A DNA stretch of 64,000 bases from Roseateles aquatilis (GCF_002205645.1 NZ_NIOF01000002.1:557657-621656), one strand, 5' to 3'. Shown: positions 34,332-43,192, counted from the stretch's first letter. A program made the numbers and translations. Notes: generated by a model from the letters alone, not told the origin.

Positions 34332-36683
34332 TCACAGCGATTGCAGGAAGGTGACGATCGCCTCGCGGTCGTCCTTGGCCAGGGCTTCGAACAGGGAGCG
34401 GCTGCGGGTCGCTTCGCCACCGTGCCACAGGATGGCCTCGATCAGCGTGCGGGCCCGGCCGTCGTGCAGATAGCGCGTCTTGTCGGCGCCGTCCTGCACC
34501 CATCGCAGCGAGCCGATGCCCCACAGCGGCTGCGTGCGCCACAACGCGCCGGTGGCCTTGCCCTCGGTCAGGTTGTCGGCGAGCTCCGGGCCCATGTCAT
34601 GCAGCAGCAGGTCGGAGTAGGGCTTGATCGTCTGACCGCGCAGTTCTGCGAACGGGTGCGTGTTGCCGGTCTTCATCGACGGCGTGTGGCACACCGCGCA
34701 CTTGACCTGCGCGAACAGCGCGCTGCCCTTGGCGATGCGGGCCGGGTCGACGTCGTGTTCCGGGGAGACGCGGATACCGGCCGGGTAGCCGCTGCGCAGG
34801 CTGCGCTGCGCCGGCACGCCGATCAGCGACAGGTAATGCGTGACGCTCTGCAGCTCCGATTCGGTCAGGTCGGTCGTGCCGGTGCTCTTGCGGCAATCGG
34901 CGCCGCCGGCCTGGCAGGCACGGTTCGGATAGACCGGCGATGTGACGCTCAGGTCGTTCACCAGCGCCTCGCCGGACTGATGGCGCAAGCTGGCCTTGGC
35001 CGCCTTCCAGCCGAAGCGGCCGACGCGCAGCACACCGCTCTCTGGATCCCGCACGTAGTTGACGATGCCGCGGATGCCGTCGCCGTCGCGGTCGTCCGGA
35101 TCGGCGGACGCGACGATGCTGGCCTCGGGCACGGCCTCCAGCAGCCCCATGCCGATGATCTGCGGCGCCTGGCGCAGCGAGACCGTGGCCGGCGTGGGGC
35201 CCTTGAACGCGAGCACCGGCTTGACCAGCTCGACCTTCGTGCCGTCGGGCAGGGTGCGGGTCTGGGTCTCGTACTTCTGGATGGACACGCTGTAGTCCGG
35301 CGCCCCCGCGGCCTTGGCGCGCTGCTGCACGTTGAGGCCGTAGGTCGGATCGGCGGCGCGGCGGCCGTCGGTCACCGTGGTGCCGCCGACGAGCACGCTC
35401 ATCGCGTCCAGCCGCGCGCCCAGCGCCGGCACCGGGCTGCGGCCGTTGGCGATGTGGCACTCGATGCAGCGCTCCTGCTGGAAGCGCGGCCCGATCTGGT
35501 TGGCGTGGGCGGTGAAGACCGGGTTGTCCTTGTCGTGCTCCGAGTGCGTGCCGTCGGCGAAGGACGTGTGGAACAGACGTCGCCCGGTGACGAAGCGCTT
35601 GGTGTTGACGATGCCGATGTTGTTGACCATCTGCTGGAACACCCGCATCGGCTCCTCGGAGTAGTTGTAGGAGACGCTGGCCTGGCCGCCCAGCAGCGTG
35701 TCGTCGGGCAGCGGCTCGGAGTCCAGGTTGGGCGCGATGCCGTACCACGGACGCATGCCGACGCCGACGACGTACAGTTGCTCGAACGAGTAATACCGAC
35801 TGCCGCCGTTGTCGATCAGCGCCTTGCCGGTGGTCTCGTCGCGCGTCAGGCGCGGGGCGGGCGCGAGCTCGATCTTGTCGCCGATCTTGAGCTTGCTGTG
35901 CGGGTCGGTGCGCCAGTTGGAGTCGAAGTCCATCTTGCAGGTCCGCTTGCCGGCGATGCAGATGGGTTTGTTGTTGTAGTCCGGGTTGTTGAAGCCGTAG
36001 TTGAGCGACCAGCCGTAGTCCTTGACCTCCGGGTTCTGGATGTTGCGGAACAGGCTGAAGGTGGTGCCGTCGAAGACGCCGTCGTTGACGTGCAGGTAGA
36101 CGGTGATCTTCTGGCGGCCGGCCGGGACCTCGTCGCGGATCTCCAGACCGAAGGTGCGGTTCTGGAAGTAGAACCTCGGGAAGGTGAAGTAGCGGCCGGG
36201 GCCGACATCCGGCGCGTCCCAGGGCTCGCCGCGCTCGCGGGCGTGGCGCTCGGTGGTGCGGGAGCCCATGATCGTCACCAGCGTGCCGTCGGCCTCGGTC
36301 CACTGGATCTGCTCGTTCATCGGCGTGCCGGCGGCGAAGAGCGGCACGTAGCCTTCGGCGGTCGGTGCCGTGTTGCCGGGCTGCGTGGTGTCGGGCGCGG
36401 GAATGGGCGGGATCGTCTTGGGCGGATCGTTGGGATCGATGCCCACGGGCGGTGTGGTTCCCACCGGCGTGGACGCGGCCGGCGGCGGCGTCTGCGGGGC
36501 GGAGTCCTGCGGCGCGCCGCCCCCACCGCCACCGCCGCAGGCGACCAGGCCGGCAATGGTGGTGGCTAGCGCGATCGCGAGCGCCACGCGCGGCGTGCGT
36601 GGCGGCGCCGGATGGCAGAGAACGGCCACGCGGGCGGCGTCGACGGTGGCGCGTACGTCGCGCGCCGGAGCGGTTGGCTTCAT
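34332..36683 (-). CDS. Di-haem oxidoreductase (DHOR) lipoprotein with long N-terminal domain
   Basis: The 783-residue protein has a lipobox (IAGLVAC followed by a Gly run near residues 43-52), a Pro/Thr linker and an N-terminal region of about 250 residues. The C-terminal DHOR-type domain contains two haem c motifs, CIECH (about 408) and CAVCH (about 662), with a distal NTHPFAELRGQTIKPYSDLLLHDMG segment. This family (DUF1111-type) is related to di-haem peroxidases and is exported for periplasmic redox work. The N-terminal part, with YFTFPRFYF and YNYSEEPMRVFQQM, is not a domain I recognise and makes the protein longer than usual. It is paired with a GH128-like enzyme downstream. The physiological substrate is unknown. 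Confidence 0.87.
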   Translation of the reverse strand: MKPTAPARDVRATVDAARVAVLCHPAPPRTPRVALAIALATTIAGLVACGGGGGGGAPQDSAPQTPPPAASTPVGTTPPVGIDPNDPPKTIPPIPAPDTTQPGNTAPTAEGYVPLFAAGTPMNEQIQWTEADGTLVTIMGSRTTERHARERGEPWDAPDVGPGRYFTFPRFYFQNRTFGLEIRDEVPAGRQKITVYLHVNDGVFDGTTFSLFRNIQNPEVKDYGWSLNYGFNNPDYNNKPICIAGKRTCKMDFDSNWRTDPHSKLKIGDKIELAPAPRLTRDETTGKALIDNGGSRYYSFEQLYVVGVGMRPWYGIAPNLDSEPLPDDTLLGGQASVSYNYSEEPMRVFQQMVNNIGIVNTKRFVTGRRLFHTSFADGTHSEHDKDNPVFTAHANQIGPRFQQERCIECHIANGRSPVPALGARLDAMSVLVGGTTVTDGRRAADPTYGLNVQQRAKAAGAPDYSVSIQKYETQTRTLPDGTKVELVKPVLAFKGPTPATVSLRQAPQIIGMGLLEAVPEASIVASADPDDRDGDGIRGIVNYVRDPESGVLRVGRFGWKAAKASLRHQSGEALVNDLSVTSPVYPNRACQAGGADCRKSTGTTDLTESELQSVTHYLSLIGVPAQRSLRSGYPAGIRVSPEHDVDPARIAKGSALFAQVKCAVCHTPSMKTGNTHPFAELRGQTIKPYSDLLLHDMGPELADNLTEGKATGALWRTQPLWGIGSLRWVQDGADKTRYLHDGRARTLIEAILWHGGEATRSRSLFEALAKDDREAIVTFLQSL

Positions 36684-37128
36684 GGTGCTGGCCTTGTCGG
36701 TATGTCGCCTGGCGCCGCCCCACCTCCCTGTCGTGGGGCCGTCCATCGGGCCTGGTGGCGCCCACGGACCGGCGTGTCGGCGGTCAATCGGGTGATCTCG
36801 CAAGCCGCCTGTCCCCGGAACAGGGGTCAGGTCTTGCGGACGCGAAGTATGTATGTCGAACATGCCGCCTGTCCCGTGCCGAAACATGTTGTTAATGTTT
36901 CTGACATTCGCGTTCAAGGATGGCGGGCCGGGTAGCGGGAACTACGCAAGACGGCGAGCGGGCGGGGCGCTAGGACAGCATGGGGCGTCACGTGCGCGGT
37001 GGCGGTCGACCGAGCGGGCGGTGTCGACAGGGTGGCTATGCGCCCGGGGATGCGCGCCGGCCGCGCCCGCGCGAGGGGCGCCTCGTACAGTCACGGCTTC
37101 CTCACGCCGCCCGACCGATGTCCGCCTG
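36684..37128. promoter_or_regulatory. Divergent intergenic region with operator-like inverted repeat
   Basis: These 445 bp separate the DHOR gene from the MFS gene. The segment 36835-36915 is AT-richer and holds GAAACAT-GTTGTTA-ATGTTTC (36881-36901, perfect 7-bp arms) and a smaller ATGT-CGA-ACAT. No gene with supporting features is seen. Confidence 0.5.
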
Positions 37129-38331
37129 ATGTCTGCTTCTTCCCCCTCCACGCAGTCGCCGTCCCGCCTGTCGGTGTCGCTCCCCGACGAAGCCCGGCTG
37201 CGTGCCGCGGCCTGGGCCTTGCGGATCCAGTTCTTCGTCTCGGGGGCGCTGTTCGCGACCTGGGGCGTGCACGTGCCGACGGTCAAGGCGCATTACGGCC
37301 TGGGCGAGCAGGCGCTGGCCATCGCGATGCTGGCCTCCGGCGTCGGCGCGTTGCTGGCGCTGACGCAGGCCGGGCGCGTGGTGGGGCGCTTCGGTCCGCG
37401 CGGCGTGGCGGGCCTCACCGGCGTGCTGTGCGCCGCGGGCGTCTCGCTGCTGATCGTGCCGGACGCCTACATCGGGCTGGTGCTGATTCTGATGCTCTTC
37501 GGCGCAACGGCCAGCCTCTTCGACGTCGCCATCAACGCGGAGGCGACGGAGATCGAGCACCTCGCCGACCGGCCGCTGATGAGCGGCTTCCATGCGATGT
37601 TCAGCCTCGGCGGCATGGTCGGCGCGGGCGTGGGCAGCCTGCTGCCGCTGCTGGGCTGGTCGACGCAGACCCACCTGCTGGCCGCCTGCGGCACGGGCAT
37701 GGCGCTGATCCTCCTGGCCTGCCCGGCGATGCTGAAGATGACCGCCGCGCCCGGCGACAAGCAGCCGTTGAGCCTGCCGCGCGGCGTGCTGGCGCTGATC
37801 GGCACGCTGGCGGCGCTGGGCCTGATCGCCGAGGGCGCGATGTACGACTGGAGCGTGCTGTTCTTGAAGCAGGAGCGCGACAGCTCCGCCAGCGTGGCCG
37901 CGCTCGGCTATGCGAGTTTCAGCCTGGCGATGGCGCTGGGCCGCTTCGCCGGCGACTGGGTGCGGGCGCGCGTCGCGCCGGTCCCGCTGATGGCGGCGAG
38001 CGGCGCGCTGGCCGCCACCGGCATGGCGCTGGCGCTGGTGGTGCCGGTCGAGGGCGCGGGGCTGCTCGGCTTCGCGCTGGTGGGGTTGGGCTTGTCCAAC
38101 GTCGTGCCGGTGCTGTTCAGCGCGGCGTCCAAGGTGCCCGGCGTGAGCGCCGCGCACGGCATCGCGGCGGTGTCGTCGCTGGGTTACCTCGGGATGATGT
38201 CGGGACCGCCGCTGATCGGCATGGTGGCGGAGCACGCGTCGCTGACGGTCGGCCTGGCCTGCGTGGTGGTGTTCGCTTTGATCATGGCCTTCAGCGCGCG
38301 GCGGGCGCTGGGCGGTACCGGGGCGCCGTGA
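37129..38331 (+). CDS. MFS transporter, YbjJ-like
   Basis: The 400-residue protein has twelve hydrophobic helices after a short Ser/Pro-rich start. Motifs include FFVSGALFATWGVHVP in TM1 and an atypical loop 2-3 (RVVGRFGPRGVAGLTG). FHAMFSLGGMVGAGVGSLL is a signature of the YbjJ/fucose-permease-like branch. It is probably a proton-linked uptake or efflux carrier of unknown substrate in the inner membrane. I chose the ATG at 37129 because upstream in-frame sequence lacks membrane or signal features. The region downstream (38332-38686) holds a candidate small RNA. Confidence 0.85.
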   Translation: MSASSPSTQSPSRLSVSLPDEARLRAAAWALRIQFFVSGALFATWGVHVPTVKAHYGLGEQALAIAMLASGVGALLALTQAGRVVGRFGPRGVAGLTGVLCAAGVSLLIVPDAYIGLVLILMLFGATASLFDVAINAEATEIEHLADRPLMSGFHAMFSLGGMVGAGVGSLLPLLGWSTQTHLLAACGTGMALILLACPAMLKMTAAPGDKQPLSLPRGVLALIGTLAALGLIAEGAMYDWSVLFLKQERDSSASVAALGYASFSLAMALGRFAGDWVRARVAPVPLMAASGALAATGMALALVVPVEGAGLLGFALVGLGLSNVVPVLFSAASKVPGVSAAHGIAAVSSLGYLGMMSGPPLIGMVAEHASLTVGLACVVVFALIMAFSARRALGGTGAP

Positions 38332-38480
38332 CGCAGCGCCCTCCGACGCCTCGATGCCTTCTCGCGCTGGCACATTGGCACGGAGGCGCGTAGGTCATCG
38401 CCCGACACGCGGATCGGGCGAAGGCCTCGGCGCCGATCCGGCATCGCCGTCGTGCCCGGTCGCGCGACCTTGCCTACAGT

Positions 38481-38600
38481 AGATCCTGACAGCGGAATTC
38501 GAGCTCCGCTGTTCATGCTTCTCTCTCTCGCATGGTCCGCCTATCCCCTCTGCGGGCGGACGAACTTTGGGCCCTGGTCGTGAGACCAGGGCCTTTTCTT
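38481..38600 (+). ncRNA. Candidate structured small RNA with three hairpins
   Basis: Three perfect inverted repeats follow one another: ACAGCGGA/TCCGCTGT (38489-38496, 38505-38512), GTCCGCC/GGCGGAC (38535-38541, 38555-38561) and a 10-bp terminator stem (38570-38579, 38584-38593) followed by TTTTCTTTC. TACAGT at 38475-38480 could be the -10 element. The terminator is about 240 bp after the preceding gene, so it more likely ends an independent transcript of about 110 nt. I cannot match it to a known family; it could be a trans-acting small RNA or a leader. Confidence 0.5.
38570..38600 (+). terminator. Strong Rho-independent terminator
   Basis: GGCCCTGGTC and GACCAGGGCC pair perfectly around a GTGA loop, followed by TTTTCTTTC. 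Confidence 0.88.
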
Positions 38601-38686
38601 TCGATGGCCCGGCTGGCGCGGGGCCGGGCGCGAGGGATCGAGACAGGCCGAGGCGGCGACTCCGCCACCTCCCTATGATTCCCGCC

Positions 38687-39493
38687 ATGCACAGCACGAC
38701 TCCAACGAATCGACAGCGCATCGACTGGCGCGGTCGCCCGGTCGACATCGAGTACCTCTGGCTCAACGAGACCGCTTCCGGCCCGGTGCTGGTCTTCCTG
38801 CACGAGGGGCTCGGCTCGATCGCGATGTGGCGCGACTTTCCGGCGCGACTGTGCGCCGCGACGGGCCTGCGGGGTCTGGTGTTTTCTCGGCCCGGCTATG
38901 GCCGGTCGACCCAGCGCGCGCCCGGCGAATCGTGGGCGCCGGACTACCTGCACCGCCAGGCGCGCGAGGTCCTGCCGGCCCTGCTGGCGGCGCTCGGCGT
39001 CGATGCCCGGGCGCGGCCGCCATGGCTCTTCGGACACAGCGACGGCGGCTCCATCGCGTTGCTGTACGCGTCGATGTTCCCGACCGCGGGCGCGATCGTC
39101 GCGGCGCCGCACATCGTCGTCGAGGACATTTCCGTCGACGGCATCAGGAAGACGGTCCAGGCCTACCGCGACGGCGGTCTGCGCGATCGCCTCGCGCGCT
39201 TCCACGACGACCCCGACTCGCCGTTCCTCGGCTGGAGCGACGCGTGGCTCGATCCCGCCTTCCGCCGATGGCGCATCGTCGACGACATCGCGGCCATCGA
39301 CTGCCCGGTGCTGGCGATGCAGGGCGTCGACGACGAGTACGGCACGCTCGACCAGATCCGGGGCATCGCGCGCGTCGTGCCGCACGCGCAGGTCCTGGAG
39401 ATCGAGGCCTGCGGGCACTCGCCGCACAAGGACCAGCCGGACATCGTCATCGACGCCAGCCGCCGCCTGGTCGAAGCCAGTCGATCCAATTGA
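38687..39493 (+). CDS. Alpha/beta-hydrolase fold esterase-like protein
   Basis: The 268-residue protein shows a complete hydrolase triad: nucleophile Ser in LFGHSDGGSIAL, Asp in AMQGVDDEYGTL and His in EACGHSPHKDQ. The oxyanion-hole region is VFLHEGLGSIAMW. There is no signal peptide, so it is cytosolic. It resembles the HEGLGS group of hydrolases near aromatic or ester catabolism genes, but its substrate is unknown. An in-frame ATG twelve bases upstream (38675) is also possible; neither has a clear Shine-Dalgarno. It is preceded by the small-RNA terminator and stands alone. Confidence 0.87.
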   Translation: MHSTTPTNRQRIDWRGRPVDIEYLWLNETASGPVLVFLHEGLGSIAMWRDFPARLCAATGLRGLVFSRPGYGRSTQRAPGESWAPDYLHRQAREVLPALLAALGVDARARPPWLFGHSDGGSIALLYASMFPTAGAIVAAPHIVVEDISVDGIRKTVQAYRDGGLRDRLARFHDDPDSPFLGWSDAWLDPAFRRWRIVDDIAAIDCPVLAMQGVDDEYGTLDQIRGIARVVPHAQVLEIEACGHSPHKDQPDIVIDASRRLVEASRSN

Positions 39494-39957
39494 TCCGCTG
39501 ATCCGCTCGGCGCATCCGGGCCGCGCGCGCATATCCGCCGGGCCGCGTCGCTCGCCCATCGGTGCTTTCCCGTGTCCCGCAACAGGGGACGGAGCGTCCC
39601 ACCGAAAGGGGTCGCGTGAAGACTCCGTGAAGCCGGCCGCGGCGCAAAAAGCCGTGTCTTCCGGCATCCCCTCTGACGAGCCGTTTGCGCGCGATTTGCG
39701 CCCCCGTCGCGCGAGCAGCGTCACGCGATAGCTCCACCGGCCCATAGGGAAACAACCCCCCCTCCACACAGGGGGAAATGCTCCGGAACGCTCTGTGAAC
39801 ACGTGTGAACTCGGTCACAGAATCGTCACGTCCGATGGCCGGCGTCCCCCCGCTGGTCGAAGGAACGCAGTCGCGGCCCGCCTGGCAATCCGCCACCCGG
39901 GGCAGCTGTTCTAGGTCCGGTGGTCATCCCACCTCTCTATCGAAGAAGGACGTTGCA
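39494..39957 (+). promoter_or_regulatory. Long upstream region of the PEP-CTERM cluster with CRP-type site
   Basis: These 464 bp contain no gene. At 39804-39819 lies TGTGA-ACTCGG-TCACA, a perfect pair of CRP/Vfr half-sites, preceded by a further TGTGA at 39794-39798. The site is 138 bp upstream of the first ATG. Confidence 0.5.
39804..39819. promoter_or_regulatory. CRP/Vfr-like binding site
   Basis: TGTGA-N6-TCACA is the exact core consensus for CRP-family proteins of the CRP branch. Its position upstream of the secreted-protein cluster suggests cAMP-dependent activation. Confidence 0.55.
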
Positions 39958-40590
39958 ATGTTCAAGAAAGCTTACGTGGCACTGGCGCTGATCGGCGCTG
40001 TCGCCTCGGCCCATGCGGGCCCGACGCTCATCAACGAGGGCTTCGACAACGTGTCGACGCTGTCCGGCTGGCTCCGCACCAACAACAGCACCCCGGGCGG
40101 CACCGCGACCCCGTGGTTCCAGGGCGACCAGACGATCTTCCAGGCGCTGTCCGGCGCGGCCAACTCCTACATCGCCTCCAACTACAACAACGCGCCCGCC
40201 GGCGGCACGCTGGCGAGCTGGCTGATCAGCCCGGTGTTCTCCACCGCGCAGAACCTGGAGGTGTCGTTCTGGGCCCGCGGCGACATCGCCGACGGTTTCC
40301 TGGACAAGCTCACCTACGGCATGGTCGACGCCACCGGCAACCTGACCAGCTTCGTGCCGCAGGCCACCGTGGTCGCCGTCGGCGCGTGGACACAGTACAC
40401 CTTCCTGCTGTCGGGACAGGCCGGCACCAACGGCCGCTTCGCGATCGGCTACGTGGGCAGCGCGGACCAGGCCAACTACGTCGGCCTGGACAGCGTGACC
40501 GTCACCGTGCCGGAGCCGTCGAGCTGGGCGCTGGCCGGCGTCAGCCTGCTGGGCCTGCTGGCCGCCCGTCGCCGCCGCGCGCAGCGCTGA
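39958..40590 (+). CDS. PEP-CTERM surface protein, choice-of-anchor J type
   Basis: The 210-residue exported protein has a signal peptide (ending SAHA-G near residue 20) and a beta-rich domain that reads like the choice-of-anchor J module (INEGFDNVSTLSGW at its start, NYVGLDSVTVT at its end). The C-terminal PEP-CTERM sorting signal is VPEPSSW, then a hydrophobic helix and the basic tail RRRRAQR. An exosortase would cleave this tail and pass the protein to the surface; no exosortase gene is in the window. The ATG follows AAGAAGGA. It is first in a three-gene cluster with two further exported proteins. Confidence 0.93.
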   Translation: MFKKAYVALALIGAVASAHAGPTLINEGFDNVSTLSGWLRTNNSTPGGTATPWFQGDQTIFQALSGAANSYIASNYNNAPAGGTLASWLISPVFSTAQNLEVSFWARGDIADGFLDKLTYGMVDATGNLTSFVPQATVVAVGAWTQYTFLLSGQAGTNGRFAIGYVGSADQANYVGLDSVTVTVPEPSSWALAGVSLLGLLAARRRRAQR

Positions 40591-40691
40591 ACCGGGCCGG
40601 ATCGGCGCGGACCGCGGCCTCCTTTCGGCCCGTCCCGCCGCCACTCGCATCCTCGAATCATCCGAGTCATTCCCTTCCAAGGACAACGACC

Positions 40692-41144
40692 ATGATCACC
40701 CGCATCTCCCTGGGCCTGGCGATCGCCGCGGCCCTGCCGCTGGCGGCGCAGGCTCACGAAGCCGCCGCGCCGGCGACGACGCCGGCCGCCTCGCTGGCCC
40801 CCACTTCCGACGCCCTCGTCATCGTGCGCGACGCCGAGACCGGCAAGCTGCGCCCCGCCAGCGCCGAAGAGCATGAGGCGCTGAAGGCGCTGAGCCCGAA
40901 CGTCCGCTCCCGCGTCGCCCTGCGCGCCATGGCCCTGACGCCGCAGATGAAGGTCCATGCCAGCGGCGCCATCGGCGTGCGCATGACCGAGGACATGATG
41001 AGCCAGTCCGTGGTCGTGCGCCGCGCCGACGGCACGCTCGACGAGGCCTGCCTCACCAACAAGGAAGAGGCGGAAGCCTTCCTCAAGAGCGCCGGCAAGT
41101 CCGCTGGCAAGCCCGTCGCCAAGTCCGCCCTGCCCACGGAGTAA
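40692..41144 (+). CDS. Exported small protein of the PEP-CTERM cluster
   Basis: The 150-residue protein has a signal peptide ending in AAQA-H (about residue 20), an Ala/Pro/Thr-rich linker and a compact domain containing LVIVRDAETGKLRPASAEEHEALKAL and DDE-like SQSVVVRRADGTLDEACL, then a Lys/Ala tail. I have the impression of a family named for its position after PEP-CTERM genes, but cannot confirm it. It sits 101 bp after the PEP-CTERM gene and 3 bp before the metalloprotease gene, so it is likely co-translated with the latter, perhaps as a chaperone or inhibitor; this is inference. Confidence 0.75.
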   Translation: MITRISLGLAIAAALPLAAQAHEAAAPATTPAASLAPTSDALVIVRDAETGKLRPASAEEHEALKALSPNVRSRVALRAMALTPQMKVHASGAIGVRMTEDMMSQSVVVRRADGTLDEACLTNKEEAEAFLKSAGKSAGKPVAKSALPTE

Positions 41145-41147
41145 GCC

Positions 41148-42632
41148 ATGCAGAAGACCTTCAAGAAGACCGTGCTCCGCGGCGCCCTCTTGGCCGCCCT
41201 GTGCGGCGTCGGCGTCGCGCAGGCCGCGACCATCGTGATCCAGAGCCGCGATCCGGCCGGCGTCGGCTTCAACGACCCGACGCCCGTCGCGCCGGTCGGC
41301 GGCAACCCGGGCACCACGCTCGGCGAGCAGCGCATGTACGTCTACCGCTACGTCGCCGACGTGTGGGAAAAGGCCCTGGACAGCAACGTCACGATCACCG
41401 TGAACGCCGGCTGGGAAGCGCTGACCTGCACCGCCACCTCGGCCACGCTGGGCAGCGCCAGCGCCTGGAACCTGTGGCACGACTTCCCCGGCAGCCAGCC
41501 CGGCACCTGGTATCCGCAGGCCCTGGCCAACAAGCTGGCCGGCACCAACCTCAGCGCCGGTCAACCGGATGACGGCACCGGCTACGGCAACGTCGATATC
41601 CGCACGCAGTTCAACGTCAACCTGGGCAACAGCGGCTGCCTGACCGGCTCGCCGTTCTACCTGGGCACCGACGGCAACTTCGGCAACGGCGTCAACTTCG
41701 TCGAGACCCTGCTGCATGAACTGGGCCACGGCCTGGGCTTCAGCGTGCTGTCGGTGCAGACGTCGAGCGGCTTCCGCATCAACGCCGCGGGCACCGCCTA
41801 CGTGTCCAATGGCGGGCTGCCCAGCATCTGGGAGCAGTTCATGTTCGACAACACGGCCGGCAAGACCTGGCTGAACATGACCAGCGCCGAGCGCAAGGCT
41901 TCCGCCATCAACCCGCTGGGCCTGGCCTGGATCGGACCCAACGTGGTCGCCGGCGCCGGCATGCTGGCCGCCACGCCCATCCTGTCGATCGCCTCGCCGG
42001 CGCCGGGCCAGTCGGGCTCGTATGCCTACGGCACCGCGTCGTTCGGCCCGGCCGTTACCAGCGGCTCGTCGCTGGGCGCGTTGGCGACGATCAAGGCCGA
42101 CACCGTCAACGGCCAGGGTTGCGTGGCGTTCGACGCGGCGGACACCGCGGCCGTGACCGGCAAGGTGGCGGTCATCGATCGCGGCACCTGCGGCTTCGCC
42201 GTCAAGGCGAAGAACGCGCAGAACGCAGGCGCGGTCGGCGTGATCATCGCCAACAACGCAGCCGGCGCGGCCCCGGGCCTGGGCGGCACGGACGCCAGCG
42301 TGGTGATCCCGACGATCAGCGTGTCGCAGGCGGACGGCGTCAAGCTGCGCTCGGCGATCACCGCGTCGACGGCCTACGGCGCCCGCGGCCGGCCCGGCCT
42401 GGCCAGCGCCGCGCTGTCGACCGACCCGAGCCGCCGCGCCGGCGCGGACGCCCTCGGCCGCCCGCTGCTGTACACGCCGAACCCGCTGGTGTCGGGCTCG
42501 TCCGTGTCGCACTGGGATGTGTCGGCCACCCCCAACCTGCTGATGGAACCGAACATCAGCCCGGATCTGGGCCTGGTGCTGGTGCCGCCGAAGGACCTGA
42601 CGAAGCCGCTGCTGAAGGACCTGGGCTGGTAA
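41148..42632 (+). CDS. Secreted zinc metalloprotease-like protein with PA domain
   Basis: The 494-residue protein has a signal peptide ending in GVAQA-A (about residue 26). An N-terminal catalytic domain contains the zinc motif HELGHGLGF (first His near 190). A protease-associated (PA) domain (about 310-425, with GKVAVIDRGTCGFAVKAKNA and AGAVGVIIANN) is inserted after it, and a C-terminal segment ends in the metal-site-like SHWDVSATPNLLMEPNI. The HExxHxxG layout with a downstream SHWD/M turn is metzincin-like. It would be released to the periplasm or outside. It starts 3 bp after the preceding stop and ends the cluster, followed by two hairpins. Confidence 0.85.
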   Translation: MQKTFKKTVLRGALLAALCGVGVAQAATIVIQSRDPAGVGFNDPTPVAPVGGNPGTTLGEQRMYVYRYVADVWEKALDSNVTITVNAGWEALTCTATSATLGSASAWNLWHDFPGSQPGTWYPQALANKLAGTNLSAGQPDDGTGYGNVDIRTQFNVNLGNSGCLTGSPFYLGTDGNFGNGVNFVETLLHELGHGLGFSVLSVQTSSGFRINAAGTAYVSNGGLPSIWEQFMFDNTAGKTWLNMTSAERKASAINPLGLAWIGPNVVAGAGMLAATPILSIASPAPGQSGSYAYGTASFGPAVTSGSSLGALATIKADTVNGQGCVAFDAADTAAVTGKVAVIDRGTCGFAVKAKNAQNAGAVGVIIANNAAGAAPGLGGTDASVVIPTISVSQADGVKLRSAITASTAYGARGRPGLASAALSTDPSRRAGADALGRPLLYTPNPLVSGSSVSHWDVSATPNLLMEPNISPDLGLVLVPPKDLTKPLLKDLGW

Positions 42633-42647
42633 TCGCCTCGACCTCGC

Positions 42648-42720
42648 GATCGGCCCGCTGAGGGCCGATCCAGGGGACCTCCCGAGAGCCCGGTGCGCGA
42701 GCATCGGGCTCTTGTCATTT
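42648..42720 (+). terminator. Tandem hairpins after the metalloprotease gene
   Basis: GATCGGCCC/GGGCCGATC (42648-42656, 42662-42670) is followed by AGAGCCCG/CGGGCTCT (42685-42692, 42705-42712) and TGTCATTT. The second is the likelier terminator. Confidence 0.7.
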
Positions 42721-42871
42721 CCGTCGCCGATGCTTGGACGGGGCCAGCCGCTGGCGTCCGCCATTCGGACGGACGTGAAGTCGGTTGCGTCTTCAAACAG
42801 GAGAGGGGCTCGGAGTGGCTGATAATCGCGGCCCCCGGTTACCCGGATCGTGGTTTTTTACTGGAAGACTG

Positions 42872-43147
42872 ATGAACAAGAGTGAACTGATCGAAGGCAT
42901 CGCCACCAAAAGCGGCACGACCCGTGCCGTGGCAGCAGCCGCCCTGGACGCCACCCTGGAGACCATCACCGAGGCGCTGGCCTCTGGCGACCAGATCGCG
43001 CTGGTCGGTTTCGGCACCTTCAAGGTGAGCGAGCGCGCCGCCCGCACCGGCAAGAACCCCGCCACCGGCGAAGCGCTGGACATCCCGGCTTCCAAGGTCG
43101 CGAAGTTCACGGCCGGCAAGGCCCTGAAGGATGCGGTGAACAAGTAA
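42872..43147 (+). CDS. hupB: HU-family nucleoid DNA-binding protein
   Basis: The 91-residue protein is a full-length [13 protein letters not shown] at the helical dimer base, the [18 protein letters not shown] beta-arm region with its DNA-contacting Arg and Pro, and the [19 protein letters not shown]-terminus. It bends and compacts DNA as a homo- or heterodimer. The ATG has GGAAG upstream; a strong hairpin terminator follows. It is monocistronic. Confidence 0.96.
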   Translation: MNKSELIEGIATKSGTTRAVAAAALDATLETITEALASGDQIALVGFGTFKVSERAARTGKNPATGEALDIPASKVAKFTAGKALKDAVNK

Positions 43148-43192
43148 GCCGCTCGCGGTTTGCCAACGGCAGGTCTGCGGACCTTGCCCAGC

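Larger units (their letters stand above)
38332..38686 (+). other. Intergenic stretch carrying a candidate small RNA
   Basis: No protein gene is supported here. A three-hairpin element ending in a strong terminator occupies 38481-38600. A 22-codon frame (38515-38583) overlaps it but lacks a ribosome site. Confidence 0.6.

Noticed and set aside
34146..36569. Open frame of 807 codons opposite the di-haem oxidoreductase gene
   Set aside because: It is Arg/Ala/Gly-biased shadow sequence of high-GC DNA with no domain, while the opposite strand has haem motifs and a lipobox.
38515..38583. A 22-codon frame within the candidate small RNA
   Set aside because: There is no ribosome-binding site and the frame ends inside the terminator stem; it could be a leader peptide but nothing supports that.
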